Both the position numbers and the translations under genes were made by a program. Shown here in pieces: positions 16,077 through 23,992 of a stretch of DNA of 61,443 bases. This stretch comes from CAWDPQ01 sp049642465 (GTDB lineage: Bacteria > Acidobacteriota > Vicinamibacteria > Vicinamibacterales > 2-12-FULL-66-21). The notes beneath the pieces are model-generated. The model saw only the letters and a list, made by a program, of their open reading frames with translations, had not been told where the DNA came from and searched no databases. The stretch covers positions 1 to 61,443 of the forward strand of contig JBAROV010000230.1 in assembly GCA_049642465.1 (NCBI GenBank). Direction: 5' to 3'. The stretch's first letter is position 1. Every line of letters starts with the position of its first letter.

Positions 16077-16406
16077 CGATTGCTTGCGGCAACTCGAGGA
16101 ACCTTAAGCGCACTCACCTGAGATGTGAAGACCCGCCGAGCATTCCGCAACGCGCTTAGTCACGAAGTCAGCGAAGGGCTGTCGACGTGAGGCCATGAGC
16201 GGAGGCCAGTGAGCGTGGCCGATAGCGTCCGGGCCGTCTATCCCAGGCAAGCTCAGATCATTGAATCCCGGCGGCATGTCGCCGGTCTCTCGAACGACAG
16301 GTAGTCGTGTACTTTCTGGGACGGTCCCGGATATGCGGCTTTTCGGCTTTCCAGTGGTTCTTCGCCGTGAATAATCCACGCCCTTGTCGCCTATCTAAGG
16401 TGAGAG
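16077..16406. other. 330-bp non-coding stretch inside the element
   Basis: No reading frame with family resemblance on either strand, no clear hairpin or repeat. It presumably holds the promoter of the ECF sigma operon, but I cannot pick out -35/-10 boxes with confidence. Confidence 0.4.
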
Positions 16407-16946
16407 ATGGATGACTCCGCAGCCGTTCAGCGGTGCCTCGAGGGCGAACCGGACGCGTTTCGGACGCTCGTGGAGTGCTACCAGGGCCGCGCGCTTGGAC
16501 ATGCAATCGCCATCATCCGGAATCGGGCCGACGCGCAGGATGCCGTGCAGGACGCGTTCCTCAACGCCCATCGGGCGCTGCACACGTTCGACCAGGGACG
16601 AGTGTTTTATTCGTGGTTTTACGCGATTCTCCGAAACTGTTGTTACAAGCTCCTCGCGGGTCGCCACATGGATGCCGCGGATCACGCGGTGCGCCTGGAT
16701 CTGCTCGAAGCGCCAACCTTGCCGGTTGACGATCGCCTGGCCTTAGAACGGGCCCTGGCCGCGCTCTCGCCGACCGACCGCGAGGTGGTCATGCTGCGGC
16801 ATTTCGACGGGCTGTCGTACGCCGAACTGGCGGCGTTGCTCGAGATACCTGTCGGAACGGTGATGAGCCGCCTGTTCAACGCACGCAAGCGGTTGCGCGA
16901 CCGTCTGACGGGCGGGCTGCCGACGGCACAGATTGGAGAGCGATAA
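16407..16946 (+). CDS. ECF-type RNA polymerase sigma factor
   Basis: 179 residues. Region 2 (DAFRTLVECYQGRALGHAIA to DAQDAVQDAFLNAHRAL) recognises the -10 element, and region 4 (LSPTDREVVMLRHFDGLSYA, IPVGTVMSRLFNARKRLRDR) contains the helix-turn-helix. Regions 1.1 and 3 are absent, as in ECF sigmas. It is followed three bases later by a zinc-binding anti-sigma gene. The start GGTGAGAGATGGATG has a purine-rich site upstream. It probably drives its own operon. Confidence 0.92.
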   Translation: MDDSAAVQRCLEGEPDAFRTLVECYQGRALGHAIAIIRNRADAQDAVQDAFLNAHRALHTFDQGRVFYSWFYAILRNCCYKLLAGRHMDAADHAVRLDLLEAPTLPVDDRLALERALAALSPTDREVVMLRHFDGLSYAELAALLEIPVGTVMSRLFNARKRLRDRLTGGLPTAQIGER

Positions 16947-16949
16947 GCA

Positions 16950-17363
16950 ATGGATACACGACGGTGCGAGGCGATCGTCGTTTCGGCCATGGCGTGGATG
17001 GACGGCGAGGCGGCGCCCATCGACCGAGCCGAGATTGACGCCCACATGCTCACCTGCCGCCACTGTGCGGCAGAGATCGAAACGCTTCGTCGGCTCTTGG
17101 AGAGGCTCGCGCCCGTCAGCCGTGCGGCAGCCACCGGCGATGTGTGGCCGGCGATCGAAGCGAAACTCGAGCGACCGTATGCCATCCCCGCGGGTCTTGT
17201 CCTGACAGCTGCGTCCGTGCTTCTCCTCGCCTGGCGCGCGCTGGAGGCAGCGACGATGGATCCGTTGACGTGGTGGACGCGGCCGGTGACCGTCGGGGTC
17301 GCGGTGCTGTTGTTTCTATGCCTCAGGGTCAACCCATTCCGGGTCGAACCACAACTCGTGTAA
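16950..17363 (+). CDS. membrane anti-sigma factor with zinc finger
   Basis: 137 residues. The N-terminal ZAS domain has the His-x3-Cys-x2-Cys motif in DAHMLTCRHCAAEIETLRRL, which clamps the cognate ECF sigma. Two C-terminal hydrophobic segments (AGLVLTAASVLLLAWRAL and VTVGVAVLLFLCLRV) place it in the membrane, so an envelope or redox signal could release the sigma factor. It begins three bases after the sigma gene. Confidence 0.85.
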   Translation: MDTRRCEAIVVSAMAWMDGEAAPIDRAEIDAHMLTCRHCAAEIETLRRLLERLAPVSRAAATGDVWPAIEAKLERPYAIPAGLVLTAASVLLLAWRALEAATMDPLTWWTRPVTVGVAVLLFLCLRVNPFRVEPQLV

Positions 17364-17372
17364 GGACATCGT

Positions 17373-17699
17373 ATGCAGAGTCTTGACTATCCCACCCGGG
17401 AAGCCGCCGTTCTGGGACAGAAGTACGCCTACGCCACCGCATCGTTGATCCTGGGCCTCTTGTGCTTTGTCAATCTTGCCGGGTTGGAGAAGGCCGTGCT
17501 GGCCATCGTGTTCGGGGCGCTGGCGCTCCGGAGCAGGCCGGTTCCCGCGCTCGTGCAGCGTCGGGCATGGGCCAAGGCCGGCATCGCCCTGGGTGCCGGG
17601 GTGATCGTCCTGGTGCCGGCGCTGATCTACTTCGTCATCGGCATCGATGGCCTGCGGCAAATCATCGAGGCGCTCGCCCGACTCGGGGCGGGCAAGTGA
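17373..17699 (+). CDS. small DUF4190-like membrane protein
   Basis: 108 residues with two or three membrane segments (YATASLILGLLCFVNLAGLEKAV region, AIALGAGVIVLVPALIYFVI). The layout, with a cytosolic N-terminus, a hairpin and a short charged loop (RSRPVPALVQRR), resembles DUF4190-type proteins, but the assignment is by eye. It is the third gene of the sigma operon, nine bases after the anti-sigma gene, and its stop overlaps the GTG of the next gene. Confidence 0.65.
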   Translation: MQSLDYPTREAAVLGQKYAYATASLILGLLCFVNLAGLEKAVLAIVFGALALRSRPVPALVQRRAWAKAGIALGAGVIVLVPALIYFVIGIDGLRQIIEALARLGAGK

Positions 17700-18496
17700 A
17701 GCGCCTGCTGACGGGCGTCAACTGGAAGGCCTTCGCCGTGTTGTTGGCGGCAGGACTGCTTGGGGTCGTCGCGATCCTTCCCTTCATGATGGAACTCCTT
17801 GAAAGGAGCATCTTCGGTCGGGCCGCCGCGTCTGACGTTCCAATGCCGGCGATCCTGGCACTGGCACTTCTCCAGAACGGCGTTGTGCTTGCCGTCACCA
17901 TCCTGATCGGACTCGTCCTCTCGGAACGCATTGGATTACGAATGCCGCTGATCCAGGCTTGGACGAGGGGAACGCGCGCTTCGGTCGCGCAGGCCATCGT
18001 GCTCCCCGCGCTCCTGGCTGGCGCCGCCGTCGGCGCCACGCTCGTCGCGATCGAGGCCGTTGTTTTTCTCCGGCACCTGCCACCTGCGATGCACCCGCTC
18101 TTTGCAATTCCGCTTTGGAAGCGGCTGCTTGCGGGTGTCCTGTACGGTGGCATCACCGAGGAGCTGCTCATGCGCCTGTTCCTCGTCTCGCTCGTGGCAT
18201 GGGTCTGTGGCCGATGGTGGAGGACTCCGGGCGGCTTGCCGACGTCAGGGGCGTTCTGGACCGCCATCCTGCTCGTTGCCGTGCTGTTCGGGTTGGGACA
18301 TCTTCCGGCGACATCAGCCATCACGCCGCTGACGACGATGGTCGTCATGCGCGCGCTGGTCTTGAACGGGATCGCCGGCATCGCGTTTGGCTACTTGTAC
18401 TGGAAGCACGGCCTCGAAGCGGCGATGCTCGGGCACATGTCTACGCACTTGGTGATGCAGATTCCCGGTGTCATCCTTCTGACGAGGATGCTTTGA
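17696..18496 (+). CDS. CPBP-family intramembrane metalloprotease
   Basis: 266 residues from the GTG at 17696, which overlaps the previous stop (GTGA), so the two are coupled. About eight membrane helices. Family motifs: EELLMR (ExE-type glutamates and Arg, 18160 region), FGLGHL and HMSTHLVMQ, giving the Glu/His metal ligands of CPBP (Abi/CAAX) proteases. Members can cleave anti-sigma factors or act in peptide immunity. Being in one operon with an anti-sigma factor suggests a role in regulated intramembrane proteolysis, which is inference. Confidence 0.85.
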   Translation: MKRLLTGVNWKAFAVLLAAGLLGVVAILPFMMELLERSIFGRAAASDVPMPAILALALLQNGVVLAVTILIGLVLSERIGLRMPLIQAWTRGTRASVAQAIVLPALLAGAAVGATLVAIEAVVFLRHLPPAMHPLFAIPLWKRLLAGVLYGGITEELLMRLFLVSLVAWVCGRWWRTPGGLPTSGAFWTAILLVAVLFGLGHLPATSAITPLTTMVVMRALVLNGIAGIAFGYLYWKHGLEAAMLGHMSTHLVMQIPGVILLTRML

Positions 18497-18655
18497 TGGG
18501 TACCGATCCTCGCGTGCGCTCCAGTGTTCGGCGCCCAGGTACGTGACAGGTACACGCGGCACGACTGCAACCAAGCGGATGGAGCACCAGGTCAGAACGG
18601 CGACGGCGATTGAATGGGCTTTCGACGGCGGCGATTGCGCCCAGTCATGGGAGCC

Positions 18656-18709
18656 GTGTACCTAGTGTGTACCTACACCCGACGTTTCACGCGTTTCACG
18701 CGTTTCAAA
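18656..18709. repeat. short tandem repeats beside the right att-like site
   Basis: GTGTACCTA occurs twice (18656 and 18667), followed by three in-register 9-mers CGTTTCACG, CGTTTCACG, CGTTTCAAA (18683-18709). Related GGTACGTGACAGGTACACG lies around 18537. Clustered direct repeats next to an att core resemble recombinase arm-binding sites; this is inference from position. Confidence 0.45.
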
Positions 18710-18755
18710 CGGCGCTGATTCTCTCGATTCTCGGCACTTTCTGTTCGGTCGGATT

Positions 18756-18776
18756 GTTCAAATCCTCTCTTCCGCA
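18756..18776 (+). repeat. att-like direct repeat, right copy
   Basis: Exact 21-bp copy of the 3' end of tRNA-Leu (GTTCAAATCCTCTCTTCCGC plus A) followed by CCAG. There is no cloverleaf upstream, so it is not a second tRNA gene. Confidence 0.75.
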
Positions 18777-19027
18777 CCAGTTTAAGGCGTCAAAAGCAAA
18801 GCGAGTTCTCTGGGAAGCCGCGGAATCAGTGGGTATGGACCTGCAGCTGGGGGCGTCATTTCGACACGATGGCCGCGAGCGCGTGCTCACCATTCACCGT
18901 CTTGGACTGTCGCACGCGCTGAAGCTAGTCCTGCCGTTGGTTAAGTAGCCGTTCTGCAATTCCTCCGCTTCGCTGGCAGGGCGTGCGGTTAGGGCGTCAA
19001 GGCAGTCCCATAGTGTAGATTCCGATC
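18777..19027. other. degenerate stretch after the att-like site
   Basis: A plus-strand frame spans 18610-18948 and crosses the repeat. The part after the repeat (SKAKRVLWEAAESVGMDLQL and onward to 18948) has coding-like composition but I recognise no family. It may be the truncated remnant of a gene that lay next to the tRNA. Confidence 0.3.
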
Positions 19028-19421
19028 GTGCAGTCGCGGACGCTGACTACACCTACGTCACCGTATGAGGCCGTGCTCGGCGAGGCGTTCGCCACGCTCG
19101 ACGCGGGAGTGCAGCACGCACACTTGTCTCCACTCGTCGCACATGGATTGCTCGACGTCGAGCACGGTTCCCACTGGCTTACGCCGTTCCTGATCAGAGT
19201 CCTGAAACTTCCAGCCGCCGGAAGTGCGCAGCCCGCGCGGCTCGAGGTCATGCCCATGGGAGATCGTCGTACGGATGCGGCAGATAGGACGGTGTGATGA
19301 TTTTGGCTCACCAAGGGCGCCGCCATCCCGGGAAGGACCAATTGAGGAGGTCTTAGTCAAGCAAAGACCCGCGTGCCACCCGGCGGCAGGTCCAGCATTA
19401 CCGGCGAGCGGTAGCCACTGA
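19028..19421 (+). pseudogene. frameshifted hypothetical (DUF4166-like) remnant
   Basis: The first frame (19028-19297) reads YEAVLGEAFATLDAGVQHAH, then FLIRVLKLPAAGSAQPARLE, a pattern like the N-terminus of DUF4166-type proteins. It breaks at about 19260, and a second frame continues with EIVVRMRQIG and SPRAPPSREGPIEEVLV, which could be the next part. The frameshift and missing C-terminus argue for decay. The family assignment is a guess from the motif order. Confidence 0.4.
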
Positions 19422-20213
19422 ACCGATGAATCCGCCGACGATGCTCTCAAAGTCATCGGAATGCGTCAGGTGCGGCACATGGCCAGCGCCACTGAATGTG
19501 TGTCGCCGCGCATGTGGAAGGGCCTCGCCAATTTTGTCGAGAATCGTTCCGAAGAACGGTGGGCTCTGGTCGCCGCGCGAGATCAGCGCCGGTCGGTCGA
19601 ACGCCGCGAGACGTCCGATGTCCAACAAAAATGCACCCTGGTCGTTCATCTCGTCCAACCACGTCGGTGCATTGAACACGAACGTCTGTTGCATCTCAGG
19701 CGGGAGTTTTGCCCACATGCCCGGTCCAAGTGCGACGGTCTCGACAAACTGCTGCGCGCCCAGCTCCGTCCTGCCCGATTGCAGCGTGGCGATGACAGCC
19801 TCAATCCGTTGTTGAACCGCAGGCAGCCCGGGGTCGTTTTCGAGGAGCCCAATGAGGGGCGGCTCGTGAACAATCAGACTTGCGAACAGATCCGGCCGCG
19901 TTGCCGCCAGCTTCAGGACGATCGACGCGCCGAAAGAGTTTCCGACGATGTGCGCGGGCGCAATGGGCTGAGCCGTAATCACCAGAGCGAGGTCCGCGAC
20001 ATCCTCTTCAATGCTGCCTTGGCTCGTAAGCCGCTCGCTCTGGCTGTGCCCGCGCCGGTCGTAGGTCAGCGTCCGGAACGTGCGGGCAAGCCCGGGCACG
20101 ACGGGATCCCAGTTGTGGTGATCGCCCCACGAACCGTGGACGAGCACAACCGGCGCACCCTCGCCGTGCCATTCCGAATAGATACGAATGCCGTTGATGA
20201 CGGAGATTGGCAT
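19398..20213 (-). CDS. alpha/beta-hydrolase
   Basis: 271 residues, full length for the fold and intact. Oxyanion region LVHGSWGDHHNW near residue 25, strand-turn DRRGHSQSE, nucleophile elbow GNSFGAS (Ser near 93), and the catalytic histidine in GAGHVPHLTHSDDF near residue 250. No signal peptide, so cytoplasmic. Substrate cannot be inferred. It stands alone among decayed genes, which suggests a recent arrival or selection to keep it. Confidence 0.88.
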   Translation of the reverse strand: MPISVINGIRIYSEWHGEGAPVVLVHGSWGDHHNWDPVVPGLARTFRTLTYDRRGHSQSERLTSQGSIEEDVADLALVITAQPIAPAHIVGNSFGASIVLKLAATRPDLFASLIVHEPPLIGLLENDPGLPAVQQRIEAVIATLQSGRTELGAQQFVETVALGPGMWAKLPPEMQQTFVFNAPTWLDEMNDQGAFLLDIGRLAAFDRPALISRGDQSPPFFGTILDKIGEALPHARRHTFSGAGHVPHLTHSDDFESIVGGFIGSVATARR

Positions 20214-20410
20214 ATCGTGGAGCCTCGCAGATGATCACCCGTCTTCTTGGGGCACCATGCGCGTGATCATACGTCCTCGCGCCGAGTCGCGAGTCGCGTG
20301 CGGGTGCGCCGAATCGGTTAGAGCTGAATTACGGTCGACACGATTGATCCCGCGTACTGCACTGTCGCCCTGGCGATGGGCAAAGGACGCGGCGCCCCAA
20401 ACGTGCGTCG

Positions 20411-20700
20411 ATGTGGGTCGTCACAGAAGACCTGCCCCGAAGCGCCGGGCACCCGTTTTACACGCGACTGAATCAGATCCTTGATCAGGCCGACTTCGAC
20501 GGGTACGTCGAGTCGCTCTGTTAGCGATTCTCGCCGACGAGATCGACCGTCCTGACTTGCTGCCCGGTCGCTATTTTCGCATGCTGCTGCTCGGGTACTT
20601 CGAAGGGCTCGACTCCGAGCGCGCCATCCCGTGGTGTGCGCGATTCTTTGAGTGTGGGCAGTTTTTTGGGCCTCGAGCTGCACGAGGTGCTGTGCGCGGG
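20411..20700 (+). pseudogene. IS1182-type transposase remnant
   Basis: Starts with ATG at 20411 reading WVVTEDLPRSAGHPFYTRL and FDGYVESLC, then an in-frame TAG at 20522. A shifted frame resumes LADEIDRPDLLPGRYFRMLL and GYFEGLDSERAIPW, and a third frame gives RDSLSVGSFLGLELHE. Together these follow the N-terminal quarter of IS1182-type transposases. One stop and two frameshifts within 300 bp, and nothing after about 20700, show a dead fragment. Terminal repeats were not found. Confidence 0.75.
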
Positions 20701-20823
20701 ACGGGCGCATCAGCGCAAATGGCCGATGCCTTCGGCTGGGCGAGTCGACCTGCTTGGTCCGTATTGCCCGGATCCGCGGCACGGATTGAGGCTGCATACA
20801 AAGTGGAACAAACCGGATGGAGT

Positions 20824-20850
20824 GCCCAGGTTTCTGGGCCTTTTCGTTTT
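20824..20850 (+). terminator. Rho-independent terminator
   Basis: Stem GCCCAG (20824-20829) / CTGGGC (20834-20839) with a four-base loop, followed directly by CTTTTCGTTTT. A textbook plus-strand terminator, but no intact plus-strand gene ends just upstream, so it is probably a leftover of a lost gene. Confidence 0.7.
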
Positions 20851-21003
20851 ATGCTCCTGAAAAGCTAACGATGGCTGACGGCGCCCGAGATGCTGGTCCA
20901 CCACAGCCGAGAATTTCTAACACTTGGCGTGTTGAGCGGTTGGGGTCGGTCGTGACTGACGGCTGCAGCATTCAAGGCAGATGTGCGACCAGTCGAGACG
21001 GAC

Positions 21004-21504
21004 ATGGACAAACGCGTCGAACGCAACATCGCTCGCCGAATCGTGCGAGCTGTCGCGCGGCAGCTTGAGGACGTGGGCTTTCGTCAAACGAAGCCGACGT
21101 TCGTGATCCGGCCGGGTGACATCGTGACGGCCTTTTTCCACTACCACAAGTTCACGTTTGGAGCGTATTTTCGGATCCACCTCGGAGTGCGGGTGATGAA
21201 CGACACGTCCGTGGCGCTGGCGCTGAACGGGCCAAGTCACGAACATGCCGGCCAGTATTCCGAGCGCGACGAGGACATCCAGCATTGCATTCAAGAGATG
21301 GTGAGCTACTGCCGAAAGGAGGGTCTACCGTGGCTGGAACGTTGGAGCGATCCGACGGCACTCCTCGAGGCGCAGGGCTCTCCTCTACGGTCTGAAGATC
21401 AGCAAGCGTTATCGAACGCGCTCGCGGGACGATTTAACGTCCAGGCGATCGCGCTGTCGGAGTCGCTCTTGGGACTGCGAAGCGGCAAGAACACCGCGAC
21501 GTGA
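21004..21504 (+). CDS. hypothetical protein (DUF4304-like)
   Basis: 166 residues from the ATG at 21004 (a GTG at 20983 is possible). The sequence is coherent: MDKRVERNIARRIVRAVARQ as a helical start, then LEDVGFRQTKPTFVIRPGDI and FGAYFRIHLGVRV, where a buried strand pattern resembles DUF4304-type proteins, then a helical end (IQEMVSYCRKEGLPWLERW). Soluble. It lies alone in the decayed zone. The family label is tentative. Confidence 0.55.
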   Translation: MDKRVERNIARRIVRAVARQLEDVGFRQTKPTFVIRPGDIVTAFFHYHKFTFGAYFRIHLGVRVMNDTSVALALNGPSHEHAGQYSERDEDIQHCIQEMVSYCRKEGLPWLERWSDPTALLEAQGSPLRSEDQQALSNALAGRFNVQAIALSESLLGLRSGKNTAT

Positions 21505-21855
21505 AATGCGAATCTACTCCGCGAAGGACGTTTGCGGCCGATGGGCCCGCTACGAGAACAGAACGAGAGTCCGTTCACATCTATTTGGACAGGACCTCAA
21601 CTGTCACGGCTACCAGCGCAACGAGCAGGGCAGCGACTGCCAGACGTCGCATTCGTCGCGGGCCGCGTTGCCAGGGCTCGTCAGGCCCGAACAGCCTCCA
21701 TCAGTATTAAGAGTAAACCGCCCCCGAATAGACCTGCCGCCCATAAACTCCAGGACTCTGTGGATCGTGTAACCGGTGTCGTTGGTGGCGGGGGCGACTT
21801 CGCCAAGTGGTGTCAATGAAGAAATCGTGAACGTCTTGCTGCGTGGCGTCGACGA
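21505..21855. other. 350-bp stretch without a supportable gene
   Basis: Several short overlapping frames but none with family resemblance. On the minus strand a 23-codon hydrophobic frame (MRRLAVAALLVALVAVTVEV) may be the leftover of a signal peptide. It ends at the IS21-type remnant. Confidence 0.35.
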
Positions 21856-22575
21856 TGTCAAATTTCGCCCGTAGGGGGCCAGTCGTTTTCGGGTGATCGG
21901 GGGCCAATCGGCACCGCTTCATCTGCCGCTGCTCCGGGTTTAATCTCGTCTTCCATTACAAGCGGAGGGAGCCTGTGGGAAACCGCGCTCTGCGCGGTTT
22001 TCCAAGGCGCTGTGGGACACGCCGGTCTGTGGCGTGTTCCATGGCGCCGGCAGGATCCATAGGCCGGTCGCTCGCGGGGTCCGCCGCGCCGACGGCCGTT
22101 GGCGCGGAAGCTGTCGCCGGTGATCACGATCTGGTGCGCGTGATGTGCGAGGCGGTCCAGCGTCGCCGACGCGAGTAACGGACTCTGAAAGACCTCGGGC
22201 CATTCGGTGAAGGCGCGGTTGGACGTGACGATGAGCGCGCCGTGCTCATATCGCTCGTTGATCACCTCGAGGAAATCCTCGGGGCCAGCCGGCGGCAACG
22301 GCTTGAGCCCGAAGTCGTCGAGGATGAGCAGGTCGGGGCGCGTGTAGATGAGCAACCGCCGCTCGTAGGTGCCGTCGGCGCGGCCGCCGTGCAGATGGCC
22401 GAGCATGCGGGCCGCCGAGACGAAGACGACATCGAAGCCTCGCCGGCACGCTTCGTGGCCGAGGGCCTGCGCGAGATGGGATTTGCCGACGCCGGCGGGC
22501 CCTTGAATCAGCACCGTCTCGTGGCGCTCGATCGCTGGGACTTGCCCACGCCACGTCACACCAAGCCGCCGTGAA
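21856..22575 (-). mobile_element. IS21-family element fragment
   Basis: Contains an IstB-like ATPase and, at 21856, TGTCAAATTTCGCCC, which looks like an IS21-type terminal sequence, followed by non-coding DNA with GGGGGCCAA and two strong hairpins (21979-22003 and 22015-22042). The istA transposase gene that should precede istB, and the other end, are missing, so only the istB end remains. Confidence 0.65.
21858..22559 (-). pseudogene. istB: IstB-like transposition helper ATPase, N-terminally truncated
   Basis: Reads GPAGVGKSHLAQALGHEACR (Walker A), RRLLIYTRPDLLILDDFGLK (Walker B with DD), FLEVINERYEHGALIVTSNR and LDRLAHHAHQIVITGDSFR, all in the order of IstB. The usual N-terminal 70-80 residues are missing before TWRGQVPAIERHETVLIQ, and upstream sequence does not resume the family. 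After GDSFRANGRRRGG the frame runs about 70 residues through the IS non-coding tail. With no IstA it cannot mobilise anything by itself. Confidence 0.8.
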
Positions 22576-22654
22576 TATCAACGACGCGCGGGACACTCGA
22601 TACGAGCGAGGCTCGTAGCGATAGCTAATGGCGCGAATCTCGCGATGGTGCGTC

Positions 22655-22828
22655 CTAGCGCGCCTGGTTGGTGTCGTGCAGGCGGAAGGCTATAAGCGTA
22701 CACATGGCGACAAAGGCTACCACCGCGAGCGGCAACCCGATGGCGCGAGGAAGACGAGGCCAGAAGGCAGATACGGCTATGAATACGAACACGGCGACTT
22801 CGCTCGCGATTCTCAATGCACGAACCAT
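22655..22828 (-). CDS. 57-residue two-helix membrane peptide (candidate)
   Basis: An ATG at 22828 opens a frame of 57 codons: MVRALRIASEVAVFVFIAVS, then FWPRLPRAIGLPLAVVAFVA, then MCTLIAFRLHDTNQAR. Two hydrophobic helices joined by a short basic loop, with charged ends, is a typical small membrane protein layout. No family recognised and the ribosome-binding site is unclear. It sits just upstream of the IS21 fragment, so it could also be the residue of a larger gene. Confidence 0.35.
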   Translation of the reverse strand: MVRALRIASEVAVFVFIAVSAFWPRLPRAIGLPLAVVAFVAMCTLIAFRLHDTNQAR

Positions 22829-22975
22829 CGCAACCCCGGCCCAATCGAGCGTTTACAGTAGCGAAACGCGAAGAATCCAGCGCCTTCCGCACGCCCTCGC
22901 GCGTTAACCCGCCTGTCCCGTGTACGAAAGTGCATCACGAACTGGCCGCTCGAGCGATCGCTGCATCGCCAACAA

Positions 22976-23287
22976 TCAGCCACTCAGGGCCGTTGCCTGA
23001 CTCTGATAGGCCACTCGCCGAGCACTTCCAGGAGTTGTCGATCCGAGTCTGCTGGCTCGTGCACGGAGCGACCCAGGGCCGGCCTCCGCCAGCGCTGGAT
23101 CCGCCAGGGTTCCCGGGTTGCTGACCTGCACCGACCAGAACGGGTTGAGCAACAGCCCGTTCGGATCAGAGGATGTGCTGACCAAGTCAAAGGGGGATGT
23201 CTGGCGCGCAGTCATCGGCGACCAGCAGAGAATCGCGCCAGCGGTGGCAGCGAGTAGCACCCATGTTCTGCAGCGTTCAGCGCTCAT
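22976..23287 (-). CDS. secreted peptide or truncated exported protein
   Basis: The start is convincing: GAGGAGACGGCTCATG gives AGGAG about eight bases before the ATG at 23287, and MSAERCRTWVLLAATAGAIL is a signal-peptide core. The mature part begins SPFDLVSTSSDPNGLLLNPF and looks natural to about residue 70, after which it turns Arg/Ser-rich and probably non-native. I read it as the 5' end of a lost exported-protein gene. The 103-residue product might still be made. Confidence 0.4.
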   Translation of the reverse strand: MSAERCRTWVLLAATAGAILCWSPMTARQTSPFDLVSTSSDPNGLLLNPFWSVQVSNPGTLADPALAEAGPGSLRARASRLGSTTPGSARRVAYQSQATALSG

Positions 23288-23499
23288 GAGCCGTCTCCTC
23301 GGGCGCTAGTCTAATCCTTTCAACCACAGTTCCGCCTACGCGTAGATACCGAGCATCTTCTCGATTGCAGAAGGATGTATTCCGCCATCCTCCCGCATGA
23401 ATGGCCTGCGAGAATCGCCAAGGCCAAGCGCCTTGTCATCGCTCAGGAAACCGTCACTCTCGAGCGGTGCAAGCCTGACATTCGCGATTTCTCGGAATA

Positions 23500-23796
23500 G
23501 TGCAAACCTGCTCTGCTGGATTACCACCGCAGAATGAAACCGTGTGGCGGCTCACCTCCGTGTTTCCGGATCCAATGATTCCGCACGTTCTCGTGCCTCA
23601 TGCCGAGATCCGAAAGCTCTACTCAGAGCCGGAGGGGGGACCGTTCGGGGTTTGGACGTCCTTCTATGCCGCTTACCCCGATTCAGGCGGCTATCATCGA
23701 CTCTCCGCTGTGGGTTTCGATCCCGCGAAGGTCAGGGCCATTGTGTATGTCTCCCACTCGTGTGGAAACGTGTGCGGTGATGATGGCGTCCTGTGA
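23500..23796 (+). pseudogene. remnant of a hypothetical protein with CG-x2-CG motif
   Basis: A coherent C-terminal-like segment: FGVWTSFYAAYPDSGGYHRL, SAVGFDPAKVRAIVYVSHSC, GNVCGDDG. The order of an aromatic helix, then a beta hairpin with SAVGF, then SCGNVCG recalls small secreted proteins of unknown function seen in soil bacteria (from memory). The first 25 codons look non-native, and the frame stops right after the motif, so both ends appear lost. Confidence 0.4.
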
Positions 23797-23876
23797 CTGC
23801 CCGGCGTGAATCCCTGCTTCTGGGTGTCCTGATGGCCGGTCTCTCAGACCCGACTAAGAAGAAAACGGTATCCCCC

Positions 23877-23909
23877 AACTTGTTCCGGAACAGGCAAGAT
23901 TCTTGCGCG
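23877..23909. repeat. double-palindrome repeat, copy 1
   Basis: AACT, then TGTTCCGGAACA (a 12-bp perfect palindrome), G, then GCAAGATTCTTGC (arms GCAAGA/TCTTGC), GCG. An almost identical 33-bp copy (one mismatch) lies at 39944-39976 in the same orientation. Confidence 0.7.
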
Positions 23910-23992
23910 GACACGCACCTGGGCTCGATGCTATCGACTCGCATCGGGACGGTCGTATGAATGTCCCAGGCCTCCCTTATGACCATCCGTCG

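Larger units (their letters stand above)
15472..18776. mobile_element. putative decayed integrative element at tRNA-Leu
   Basis: A 3.3-kb segment bounded by exact 21-bp direct repeats of the tRNA-Leu 3' end. Inside are a frameshifted gluconolactonase-like gene, an intact ECF sigma/anti-sigma/membrane/CPBP-protease operon, and near the right end short tandem repeats that could be recombinase arm sites. The right copy is followed by CCAG, whereas the intact tRNA is not, as expected if the original tRNA 3' end was displaced to 18756. No integrase gene is left, so this would be a relic or a non-autonomous element. Confidence 0.55.

Noticed and set aside
18756..18776. Second tRNA gene
   Set aside because: Only the T-loop and acceptor end match; D and anticodon arms are absent upstream.
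18610..18948. 112-codon gene crossing the att-like repeat, or a HicA-type toxin
   Set aside because: The frame spans a duplicated tRNA end and tandem repeats, and the C-terminal half lacks the HicA His/Gly pattern. Treated as a remnant.
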